This document shows positions 27,205-35,325 of a stretch of 41,079 nucleotides of DNA, one piece after another. The DNA comes from an uncultured Anaeroplasma sp. GTDB lineage: Bacteria > Bacillota_I > Bacilli_A > Acholeplasmatales > Anaeroplasmataceae. Within the stretch, counting starts at the first letter, position 1. Each line of letters begins with the position of its first letter. Both the position numbers and the translations under genes were made by a program. Location: contig CAKQBG010000011.1 in assembly GCA_934216145.1 (NCBI GenBank), positions 1 to 41,079 of the forward strand. The letters run 5' to 3'. The notes under the pieces were generated by a model. The model was not told where the DNA came from. It was given only the letters and a program-made list of their open reading frames with translations, and did not search any database.

Positions 27205-27366
27205 AGTCCTAATGATCTCAAGAAAATTGAAGATGTAAGTGTGAACGCATTCTTGATGATGCCTATTTTCATATATGATTTTCTTTGTATTCATCTTTTC
27301 CGTGATGGCAACGGCAGAATGAGCAGACTCTTTACAGTACAAATGTCAATAAAAAAATTGTACTAA
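27205..27366 (+). pseudogene. Fic-domain protein remnant
   Basis: A 53-codon open frame bounded by stops contains PIFIYDFLCIHLFRDGNGR followed by MSRLF. This matches the Fic active-site motif HxFx(D/E)GNGRxxR and its preceding hydrophobic helix. Fic enzymes transfer AMP or related groups from nucleotides to proteins. The frame has no start codon with a ribosome site, is entered through an upstream stop (27202) and stops soon after the motif, so only the core of a much longer gene survives. Part of the missing upstream protein may lie in other frames (LDEAKWYVDKAAKQTEVL at about 27153-27206). No intact antitoxin or partner is visible. Confidence 0.72.
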
Positions 27367-27473
27367 AAAAGCGATTTTTTTACCTCTTATGACATAAAAC
27401 CTGCATCTTGTGCAAAATCCATTGCTAATTTAGTAGTTGATTTATATAATCCCCTCAAGGAGAAAGTAATATT

Positions 27474-27542
27474 ATGGATAATAAAATTAATAATCGAAAG
27501 AAAAATTTATTAATCAAATTTGCTAAAATTGTTGGTATTTAG
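27474..27542 (+). CDS. Possible 22-residue peptide
   Basis: ATG 27474 follows AAGGAGAAAGTAATATT and opens a very basic frame (MDNKINNRKKNLLIKFAKIV) that stops at TAG. Reading through that TAG would add 11 more codons before TAA. It could be a small peptide, the truncated head of a lost gene or chance. Confidence 0.2.
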   Translation: MDNKINNRKKNLLIKFAKIVGI

Positions 27543-27630
27543 TTGATTGATAGATGTGGAATTTGGTTTAAATAACCTGTGTTTCCAAAGAAAATGAAAA
27601 AATTAAATTGGAGGAGAATGAGAACTAATA

Positions 27631-28383
27631 ATGAAAAAAACTTTATTAATTTCAACTTTATTTTTGATATTTACTTTTACAAAATGCGATACAAAAAAAA
27701 TTGAAAAACAGGTTGGTGGCGGTTTTTGTTATAAATTTATTTCTGATGTTGATGATTCAATTGGGGTTGGAGATAAAACATATCCTGTATACCAAACATA
27801 TGCATTTATACCTAGTGAAATTGATGGACATCCTGTTAAACAATTAGGATTTGAAACGATTTTTATTGGTTCTGGCGGAGAATTTAATAGTCATCATTTT
27901 AGGGGGGATGATCGTGAAGATAAAATAATAATAGATAGGTTATATGTCCCTACAAGTGTTGATAAAGTATATGGTTTATACCCTAATTACTTTGCTGATA
28001 ATTTTAGGCTATTTTACGCTGGTGGATTTCTTGATTTGCATATTTTTGTTTATAAAAATGAGGGATTAAGAATTTATGTTCCAATGGATAAATATGATGA
28101 TTTTTTAGATTGTAGTAAAAAAACAGATGAGACATATATTTATTCAGCAAATGTAGTATATGATTTAAACTATGAAGATGAAGAAACCTATTATATTGAT
28201 TATTATGATGAGAATTCATTAATTGAATGTATTCCACCTGAACCATCAAGAGAAGGATATGAATTTGTAGGATGGTATAAGGAAGAAGCTTGTAATACAT
28301 TATGGGATTTTTCAAGTGATACAATTATTGATGAAAAAGAAGAATTAAGATTATATGCGAAATGGCAACAACGAGGTGAATAA
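27631..28383 (+). CDS. Small lipoprotein with C-terminal InlB B-repeat
   Basis: 250 residues. The signal peptide ends in FTKC (Cys19), an acceptable but not ideal lipobox. The central domain (about 30-180) is unknown and acidic-aromatic. The C-terminus (about 182-247) is an InlB B-repeat with EGYEFVGWYKEEACNT and LYAKW, like those of the giant lipoprotein at 7.7-12.7 kb. The start is slightly uncertain: GGAGGAGA lies about 14 bases upstream, further than usual, and a competing ATG at 27618 opens a 28-codon overlapping frame. It is the first gene of a secreted-protein cluster. Confidence 0.75.
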   Translation: MKKTLLISTLFLIFTFTKCDTKKIEKQVGGGFCYKFISDVDDSIGVGDKTYPVYQTYAFIPSEIDGHPVKQLGFETIFIGSGGEFNSHHFRGDDREDKIIIDRLYVPTSVDKVYGLYPNYFADNFRLFYAGGFLDLHIFVYKNEGLRIYVPMDKYDDFLDCSKKTDETYIYSANVVYDLNYEDEETYYIDYYDENSLIECIPPEPSREGYEFVGWYKEEACNTLWDFSSDTIIDEKEELRLYAKWQQRGE

Positions 28384-28421
28384 TGAAAAAAATTAAACAA
28401 AGTGAGGATGTTATATGGTGA
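28383..28421 (+). CDS. Possible 12-residue leader ORF
   Basis: ATG 28383 overlaps the preceding stop (TAATG). The frame reads MKKIKQSEDVIW and ends on TGA overlapping the start of the next lipoprotein gene. It could couple translation across the gap or be the relic of another duplicated copy, since it begins like the gene at 29347 (ATGAAAAAAATTAA). Confidence 0.25.
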   Translation: MKKIKQSEDVIW

Positions 28422-28867
28422 AAATAATTAGACAAATCTGTAATTTAATAGGAAGTTTAATTCTTGTATTTTGTATTATTTTTTGTCTTGTCGGATGTAG
28501 TGATAAAGAAAAAAAATATGATGTAAGCGTTAAAGTGAAAAATAGTGAAGGCTCTACATGGATATTTGTTCCAAAAGTAGACACAATGAAATGCGAAATT
28601 TATTATACTGGAACAGAAATAACATTTTGGGTTGATTCATATAATCTACCTAATCATCCTGATTATAAAGATATTTGGTTTGAAGTGGATAAAAGTCCCA
28701 ATTTAATTTATGGCTCTCTTGGTAAAATTGACCAAAAGAAATATGAAGCAAAACCTAAATCTATTTGTGAACCCGGAGAATATTATTATCATGTTTATAC
28801 TGAGTCACCATCTGATTTATGGAATTGTAGAACAGCATATTTGTATATTACAGTTATTGAATATTAA
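28415..28867 (+). CDS. Small lipoprotein, tandem paralogue copy 1
   Basis: 150 residues. The lipobox is LVGC (Cys28). The mature part is about 120 residues: an Ig-like or beta-sandwich-looking domain with NSEGSTWIF, FWVDSYNLPNHP and a C-terminal AYLYITVIEY strand. Two cysteines near the end (SICEPGEYYY and LWNCRTA) might pair; only the first is conserved in the neighbouring paralogue. The family is unknown to me. The ribosome region CAAAGTGAGGA recurs before the next gene, so the leader was duplicated along with the coding part. Confidence 0.8.
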   Translation: MVKIIRQICNLIGSLILVFCIIFCLVGCSDKEKKYDVSVKVKNSEGSTWIFVPKVDTMKCEIYYTGTEITFWVDSYNLPNHPDYKDIWFEVDKSPNLIYGSLGKIDQKKYEAKPKSICEPGEYYYHVYTESPSDLWNCRTAYLYITVIEY

Positions 28868-28885
28868 ATCAAAGTGAGGATAAGT

Positions 28886-29335
28886 ATGAGAAAAATGATT
28901 AGGCAAATTTTTAATTTAGTAGGAAGTTTAATTCTTATATTTTGTATAAGTTTTAGCCTTGGCGGTTGTAGTACTAAAGAAAAAAAATATGGCGTAAGTA
29001 TTAAGGTAAGAAATAGTGAAGGCTCTACATGGATTTTTACTCCGGACGTAGATGAATTGAAATACGAATTTGCTTACACTGGAAAAGAAATGAGATTTTG
29101 GGTTGATTCATGGAATCTTCCTAATCATCCACGTTGGAGCAATGACTGGTTTGAACCGAATACCAGTGGACCAAATGTAATTCATGCTTCTCTTGGGAAA
29201 GTTGGACAAATGCATTATGAGGAAAAACCTAAATTCGTTTGTGGAAGAGGAGAATATTATTATCGTATTTATGCTGATTCAACATCTGATTTATGGATTT
29301 CGAGAACAGTATTTTTGTACATTACAGTTATTTAA
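28886..29335 (+). CDS. Small lipoprotein, tandem paralogue copy 2
   Basis: 149 residues from ATG 28886, chosen because GTGAGGA lies just upstream; the GTG at 28874 is part of that site. The lipobox is LGGC (Cys28). It aligns with the previous gene along its whole length, sharing NSEGSTWIF, WVDSxNLPNHP, GEYYY and the closing LYITVI strand, but it has drifted substantially between the blocks. That points to an old or fast-evolving duplication. Its stop codon overlaps the ribosome site of the next gene (TAAGGAGAGG). Confidence 0.8.
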   Translation: MRKMIRQIFNLVGSLILIFCISFSLGGCSTKEKKYGVSIKVRNSEGSTWIFTPDVDELKYEFAYTGKEMRFWVDSWNLPNHPRWSNDWFEPNTSGPNVIHASLGKVGQMHYEEKPKFVCGRGEYYYRIYADSTSDLWISRTVFLYITVI

Positions 29336-29346
29336 GGAGAGGAAAA

Positions 29347-29948
29347 ATGAAAAAAATTAATTTTTTATAATTTTACTACATGTTTGTGTTATGTTTTGTT
29401 TTTTTATAGGATATTTTTCATTTGGAGAAACATCAAGAGTATTCGCGGCTGAAAATGAAAATTATTTTACTGCTGAAGAATATACTGATAATGACGAATT
29501 ATTACGAAAAGATGGAACAGCATCTAATAAGGATATACAAACATTTGCAAATGAAGTGAAGGCAGGATACGATAATATGTATTATCCGGAACTTGCTGAG
29601 GTTATTCCACGTCAATATCTTGAAAGTCAAGAGAAAAATGCCATATTTGCGTTTAATGGAAAAGAATATGGATTTTATGTGGTTAAAACTGAAGAACAAT
29701 TTGATGTTCTTCTTGTTGATTTTATTTATGAATTTGATGAAAATGATTCAAAGCATAATTCAGATATAGAATTTTGCATTTGTATTAAGCCATTACTTCA
29801 ACAAAGTTTTTATCGTTTGAAGGATAAAACTGGTGTTTATACTTGGGCAAAAACAACAACAATAAATAGATATTATGTGGCAAATCCAAGATTTATATCT
29901 ATTGTTAAAAATGAAAATGCACTTAATTATGGTGATAAAGGATATTAA
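29347..29948 (+). pseudogene. Secreted protein with single-base frameshift in the signal peptide
   Basis: ATG 29347 has an excellent site (AAGGAGAGG), but its frame stops after seven codons (MKKINFL). The next frame is open from 29362 to the stop at 29948. Restoring one T in the T6 run at 29361-29366 would give a classic signal peptide (MKKINFFIILLHVCVMFCFF, later VFA-AENE with an AxA-like cleavage site) joined to a mature domain of about 165 residues. The internal ATG at 29391 has no ribosome site and would start in the middle of the signal peptide. The mature protein is acidic-aromatic with no family I recognise; it is not a lipoprotein. The frameshift may be decay, slippage-based phase variation or a sequencing error. 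Confidence 0.72.
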
Positions 29949-30008
29949 AATAGACCCCATAAAGTAGAATCCACTTTTTTATAAGTGTCTACTTTATAGG
30001 GTCTATTT
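29947..30008. terminator. Long bidirectional hairpin between the secreted-protein cluster and trpS
   Basis: A near-perfect stem of about 20 pairs (AATAGACCCCATAAAGTAGA with its complement, one mismatch) encloses a second hairpin (CACTT with AAGTG). The outer A and T runs make it a terminator on both strands for the convergent genes. The arms are unusually long and resemble the GACCCC-type ends of some IS3-family elements, so it may derive from an insertion-sequence end. Confidence 0.75.
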
Positions 30009-30029
30009 TAACTCGTCTACCAATTTTTT

Positions 30030-31037
<1,008 letters not shown>

Positions 31038-31044
31038 TTATGAA

Positions 31045-31216
31045 TAAAAAAATCCTTAAGAACATATAATATTCTTAAGGACGCTAATTGTGCGCGGTGC
31101 CACCTTAATTCCAATTGCTTGGCTCTTTATATTAAAGTTTTAACCAATTCTCTTATATACCGGTTTGATGCTTACACTATTCATCAATCGCTTAAAACTA
31201 AAGTATATAAAATACT
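31045..31216 (-). promoter_or_regulatory. Tryptophan T-box riboswitch leader of trpS
   Basis: On the minus strand the T-box core reads AAGGTGGCACCGCG (31093-31106). Its UGGC bulge suits a tRNA with discriminator G, as in tRNA-Trp. A UGG specifier candidate (31144-31146) sits next to the closing strand of stem I (AGTTTTAA with TTAAAACT). The terminator is a strong stem (31052-31062 with 31072-31081) followed by seven T residues (31045-31051). The leader is short but complete and ends about 20 bases before the start codon. Confidence 0.93.
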
Positions 31217-31222
31217 GATTTA

Positions 31223-31251
31223 AGTTTAGTCTTTTTTTAAAATTATGTCAA
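31223..31251 (-). promoter_or_regulatory. Sigma-A promoter of the trpS T-box leader
   Basis: On the minus strand a perfect TTGACA is followed after 17 bases by TAAACT. Transcription would begin near 31216, just ahead of stem I of the T-box. Confidence 0.8.
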
Positions 31252-31280
31252 TAATAATTTTATAAAAATATAATAAAATA

Positions 31281-31298
31281 CATTACGTTAACGTAATG
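31281..31298. promoter_or_regulatory. Perfect 18-base palindrome, possible operator
   Basis: CATTACGTTAACGTAATG is fully symmetrical. It lies 30 bases upstream of the trpS -35 and about 120 bases upstream of the oppA -35, in the divergent region. A dimeric repressor or activator site for either unit is plausible. Confidence 0.5.
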
Positions 31299-31351
31299 AT
31301 TCAAAAGATAATTAATGTTTTTTTAATTGTAAAATTCTAAAAATGTCGAAT

Positions 31352-31364
31352 AATGTTCGGATTT
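31352..31364 (-). promoter_or_regulatory. PurBox-like sequence
   Basis: On the minus strand it reads AAATCCGAACATT, fitting the Bacillus PurR box AWWWCCGAACWWT at every position. A weaker inverted half lies directly beside it (CGAA-TAATG-TTCG), closer than in known PurBox pairs. It is 55 bases upstream of the oppA -35. It may be coincidental. Confidence 0.3.
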
Positions 31365-31418
31365 AATAGTATATTAATAATCAAAATATCAATTTGTAAA
31401 AAAATAAATAAAAAAATA

Positions 31419-31446
31419 TTGCAATTGTAAAATAAATATGTATAAT
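31419..31446 (+). promoter_or_regulatory. Sigma-A promoter of the opp operon
   Basis: TTGCAA is followed after 16 bases by TATAAT, giving a leader of about 30 bases. AATTGTAAAA overlaps the promoter and is repeated at 31325, with a one-base variant at 31391, so these may be regulator sites. Confidence 0.72.
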
Positions 31447-31482
31447 AGTTGATAAAATTAAATGAAAAGGGGAATGATTATT

Positions 31483-33648
31483 ATGAAATTAAAAAAATTG
31501 ACATTTGCAGGGCTATCGGTATTCACCGTTATTGCGTTAGCGTCATGTGGTAATACGACACCTAGTGCATCTTCAGGAGGCACATCTACTCCTAACTCAA
31601 CTTCTGGTAGTTCTACATCTACTGGTACAAAAGGTGATACAGAAAAAACTGACTCAGAGCTTTATAATGAAATTTTAGGTGATTTCTATTCAGTATATAA
31701 GGATTCTCTTGATGAAGAGGATACTGATGTAAAATATGCTAAAATGGCTTTAGCGGAAGCAAAATTATTATCTTCTGGTGTAATGGTACCAACTCGTTCA
31801 GATGGAGGTCGTTATGGAATTTCTAGTGTGGCCCCATATAGTATTGATTATGCAAAGGCTGGTAATGATGATGATAGATTCCATCAAGCTTTAGTTACAA
31901 CAACTACAATAAAAAATAATGACCGTACAACAATGAAGGCTAAGTGGAATGAGCTTAAAGGTACTGGTGCTTATGAGAAATGGGCAAAGAACTATTTAGC
32001 TCAACAAAATTATATATTAAAGGATACTTATAATATTCCATATGCAACAGATCCTCAAACATGGGACGCTCTTGCTACATCTAGAGCTTCTGATAGTGAA
32101 GCTATTGTTAATACCTATGATGGATTAGTTGAGTATGACGTTGAGGGTACGTTAAAGATGGCTTTAGCAGAAAATTATAGTGTATCAGATGATGGTTTAA
32201 CATATACATTTAAGATTCGTCAAGGTGTTAAATGGGTTGATTCTCAAGGTAGAGCATTAACCGATGTTAAAGCTGATGATTTCGTTGCCGGATTCCAACA
32301 TATGCTAGATAGTGCAGCTGGTCTTGAATATCTAGTTGATGGAAAGATTACTGGTGTAAGTGATTATTTGGCAGGCTTATGTGGTTTTGATGATGTAGGT
32401 GTTAAGGCGGTAGATGATTACACTTTAACATATACACTTGAGGAAAAAACTTCATATTTTATGTCAATGCTAGGATATGGTGTATTTGCTCCATTAAGTA
32501 GATCTTATTATACATCAAAGGGTGGTAAATTTGGTTCTGATTATGATGCTACAGCTTCAGATTATACATATGGTAAAACAGCAGATGATATTGCATATTG
32601 TGGACCATATTTAGTTACTAATAATACAGCAGAATCAAGAATTGTATTCTCTGAGAATCCTTTATATTACAATAAAGATAATGTTAATATTAAAACTATT
32701 ACTTGGTTATATAATGATGGAACTGATGTAACAAAAGCTTATACAGATTATAAGAATAAGACTATTGATTCTTGTGCTTTAACAACTGCGACTGTTGAAT
32801 TAGCTAAGAATGATAAATTATTTAATGATTATGTATTCGTTAATTCTACAGGAACAACTTCATATATGGCATTCTATAATGTAAATCGTAAGGCATATTC
32901 AAATGTAAATGATGGAACATTAGTATCAACTAAGACTAGTGTAGAAAAGGCTAATAGTAATACAGCATTACAAAATACTCACTTTAGATTAGCATTATCA
33001 TTCGCATTTGATAGATCAGCTTATAATTCACAACTTCTTGGTAGTGATGTAGCTACTAACTCATTAAGAAATAGCTATACTCCTGGTGATTTCGTTCAAT
33101 TATCAAAGACTGTAACTGTTAAGGTTAATGGTGAAGATAAGACATTTGCTGCTGGTACATATTATGGTGAAATCGTTCAAGCTCAATTAACAAGTGATGG
33201 TTCTACAATCAAGGTTTGGGATTCAACTGCTGAGGAAGGAAAGGGCTCAAGTGATGGATTTGATGGTTGGTATAATGCTGAAGAGGCTGTTAAGGAATTA
33301 AATGCTGCACTTAAAGAATTAAGCTCTTTAAATATTTCTTCAAGTAATCCAATCAAGATTGATTATCCATATTATAGTGGAAGTCAAGCTTATGCTAACC
33401 AAGCTCAAGCATATAAGAAGTCTATCGAAGCAGTTCTTGGTGGAAAGGTAATTGTTAATCTTGTTGAATGCTCAACACCTTCAAGCTGGTATTATGCAGG
33501 ATATTATACAGAAACAGGAGCACAAGCTAATTATGATTTCTATGATGTTTCTGGTTGGGGTCCTGATTATCTAGATCCATCTACTTATCTTGATACATTC
33601 TTACCTGATGGTGCTGGTTATATGGTTAAATGTATTGGTTTATTCTAA
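31483..33648 (+). CDS. oppA: Oligopeptide-binding lipoprotein with apparent circular permutation
   Basis: 721 residues from ATG 31483, preceded by AAAAGGGG at ten bases. The lipobox is LASC (Cys22), followed by a Ser/Thr/Gly linker to about 50. Residues 176-721 match the start and body of the AmiA/AliA/OppA solute-binding fold in normal order: YATDPQTWD, NTYDGLVEYD, LAENYSVSDDGLTYTFKIRQ and finally GWGPDYLDPSTYLDTFLPD. The chain ends 18 residues after that motif, where relatives continue for roughly 120 residues. That missing segment is recognisable instead at 50-165 (YAKMALAEAKLLSSGVMVP, GGRYGISSVAPYS, a closing MKAKW helix). The N- and C-terminal parts of the fold thus appear swapped. It should deliver peptides to the OppBCDF importer encoded next. 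Confidence 0.88.
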   Translation: MKLKKLTFAGLSVFTVIALASCGNTTPSASSGGTSTPNSTSGSSTSTGTKGDTEKTDSELYNEILGDFYSVYKDSLDEEDTDVKYAKMALAEAKLLSSGVMVPTRSDGGRYGISSVAPYSIDYAKAGNDDDRFHQALVTTTTIKNNDRTTMKAKWNELKGTGAYEKWAKNYLAQQNYILKDTYNIPYATDPQTWDALATSRASDSEAIVNTYDGLVEYDVEGTLKMALAENYSVSDDGLTYTFKIRQGVKWVDSQGRALTDVKADDFVAGFQHMLDSAAGLEYLVDGKITGVSDYLAGLCGFDDVGVKAVDDYTLTYTLEEKTSYFMSMLGYGVFAPLSRSYYTSKGGKFGSDYDATASDYTYGKTADDIAYCGPYLVTNNTAESRIVFSENPLYYNKDNVNIKTITWLYNDGTDVTKAYTDYKNKTIDSCALTTATVELAKNDKLFNDYVFVNSTGTTSYMAFYNVNRKAYSNVNDGTLVSTKTSVEKANSNTALQNTHFRLALSFAFDRSAYNSQLLGSDVATNSLRNSYTPGDFVQLSKTVTVKVNGEDKTFAAGTYYGEIVQAQLTSDGSTIKVWDSTAEEGKGSSDGFDGWYNAEEAVKELNAALKELSSLNISSSNPIKIDYPYYSGSQAYANQAQAYKKSIEAVLGGKVIVNLVECSTPSSWYYAGYYTETGAQANYDFYDVSGWGPDYLDPSTYLDTFLPDGAGYMVKCIGLF

Positions 33649-33679
33649 TTAATAAAATAAATTAAATACTTTGTTGGGG

Positions 33680-33709
33680 AGGATGAAATATATTCATCCT
33701 TCTCTTTGT
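33680..33709 (+). terminator. Weak internal terminator between oppA and oppB
   Basis: AGGATGAA pairs with TTCATCCT around ATATA and is followed by TCTCTTTGTCT. It probably lets part of the transcription through, keeping the binding protein in excess of the permease, which is common in such operons. Confidence 0.6.
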
Positions 33710-33732
33710 CTATTAATTAAGGAGTTGAAGAT

Positions 33733-35319
33733 ATGCTAAAATATCTATTAAAAAGATTATTACATGGTTTAATATCCGTAATTATTGTAGTAGCAATTGT
33801 AATGGTTTTGATATATTCATTATTAGACAGAAACCTTGTTTTCTCATCGGATAGTGTTTATTCTAAAACTCAAAATAATGCGAGAATAGTTTATAAATAT
33901 TCTAAATGGGAAGAATATGGATATTTAGATTATGTAACTTATAGTGATTTTCTTGATGAAAGTGAAAAAAATGGTAGCTTGGATAGCGAAACACGTAATA
34001 CGGTAAAGAATTTTGCTAATAAAAGTGAGGATGATTCTAAGCTAAGTGATTTAAATCAAGAATGGATTCAAAAATTTAGAACAACATATGAAAATAAGGG
34101 CTATACAGTAACTAGACTTGATGCGGTTTATCAAACTGGTACAAAGCTAGCAACGGGTGGCCAAAAACAATATTTTGCTTATAAGGATAAGCCACTTATA
34201 TCTAGATTATTATCTTATTTTGGTGGATTAATTACAATTGATAATATTCATAATGCAAATGGTGATATTGAAAATAGAGGTATAACATTTACCTGGTTTG
34301 ATCCAGCTTATGGTGGAAATGTATTTGCTCCTGCAATTATGGGTAATGGAACTACTCATAAATATTTATTATATTTTGATAATAAATTCCCATTTATCCA
34401 TCAAAATCTAATTTCTATTAATTTAGGAGTTTCTTATTCGATTAATCAAGGTGTTGATATAACTTCAACAATGTTTGATTCACAGGGCCAAATATCAAAG
34501 AGTGAGGTTATTTATCCTAGTGGAGTTAAAGAGGAGACTGCTGACGATATTCACTCTTTAACATATCAGCAAGGCTCATATGATGCTGGACTTGAAACTA
34601 TAAAGAACTATTATGTTGATGATTATACAAATGTTAAAATTAATAAGGCTGGTTTATCTAAAACAGGATATTCCTTTGTTATAGGTATTATTTCTGTTAT
34701 CATTACTTATTTATTAGGAGTTCCACTAGGTATTTTAATGGCTAGAAAAAAGGATAAAATTCAGGATAAGCTTGGTACTATTTATATCGTATTTATTATG
34801 GCTGTACCATCACTTGCCTATATTTTTATGTTTAAATCTATAGGTGGATCGGTATTTAATTTACCAACGGTATTTAATACCGATAGTAATAATGTATTGA
34901 TGTATTTCTTACCTATTATATCTCTTGCATTACCTTCAATGGCAAGTATTATGAAATGGTTAAGAAGATATATGATAGATCAAATGAATTCAGATTATGT
35001 TAAGTTTGCTAGAAGTGGTGGATTATCTGAATCTGAAATCTTTAGAGGACATATATTGAAAAATGCAGCAATACCATTAGTTCATGGTATTCCTGGCGCG
35101 ATTGTTGGTTCTTTAGTTGGAGCCGTAATAACTGAAGCAGTTTATACAGTACCAGGTACTGGTGGTTTATTAACAGACGCGATAAAGAAGTATGACAATG
35201 GCGTAATTGTTGGTTTAACATTATTCTATGCAGTGTTATCTATTATTTCATTGATTTTAGGAGATATATTAATGGCACTAATTGATCCTAGAATTTCATT
35301 TCAAACGAAAGGAAGGTAA
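33733..35319 (+). CDS. oppB: Oligopeptide ABC transporter permease OppB
   Basis: 528 residues. A first membrane helix (about 10-33) is followed by a large extracytoplasmic insertion (about 35-310), as in streptococcal AmiC-type permeases, and then a binding-protein-dependent permease domain with five helices. The coupling (EAA) loop is SESEIFRGHILKNAAIPLVH at about 434-453. The C-terminus (DILMALIDPRISFQTKGR) is typical of OppB. It has AAGGAG before ATG. It forms the membrane channel with OppC, seven bases downstream. Confidence 0.93.
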   Translation: MLKYLLKRLLHGLISVIIVVAIVMVLIYSLLDRNLVFSSDSVYSKTQNNARIVYKYSKWEEYGYLDYVTYSDFLDESEKNGSLDSETRNTVKNFANKSEDDSKLSDLNQEWIQKFRTTYENKGYTVTRLDAVYQTGTKLATGGQKQYFAYKDKPLISRLLSYFGGLITIDNIHNANGDIENRGITFTWFDPAYGGNVFAPAIMGNGTTHKYLLYFDNKFPFIHQNLISINLGVSYSINQGVDITSTMFDSQGQISKSEVIYPSGVKEETADDIHSLTYQQGSYDAGLETIKNYYVDDYTNVKINKAGLSKTGYSFVIGIISVIITYLLGVPLGILMARKKDKIQDKLGTIYIVFIMAVPSLAYIFMFKSIGGSVFNLPTVFNTDSNNVLMYFLPIISLALPSMASIMKWLRRYMIDQMNSDYVKFARSGGLSESEIFRGHILKNAAIPLVHGIPGAIVGSLVGAVITEAVYTVPGTGGLLTDAIKKYDNGVIVGLTLFYAVLSIISLILGDILMALIDPRISFQTKGR

Positions 35320-35325
35320 TTTAAG

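Noticed and set aside
27013..27250. A group II intron as a firm feature
   Set aside because: A few domain-I-like words and complementary hexamers are visible, but no domain V, no intron protein and no defined ends; coding relics explain part of the same bases.
27361..27380. AAAAAAGCGATTTTTTT as a terminator
   Set aside because: The stem is only A-T pairs with a four-base loop, too weak to terminate.
28004..28324. Minus-strand open frame of 106 codons within the InlB-repeat lipoprotein
   Set aside because: Its product is low-complexity His/Leu/Tyr, there is no ribosome site, and it mirrors the sense gene.
33590..33732. OppA looked truncated at its C-terminus, suggesting a broken gene
   Set aside because: No coding continuation follows the stop, and the missing segment is found intact at the N-terminus, so permutation explains it better than truncation.
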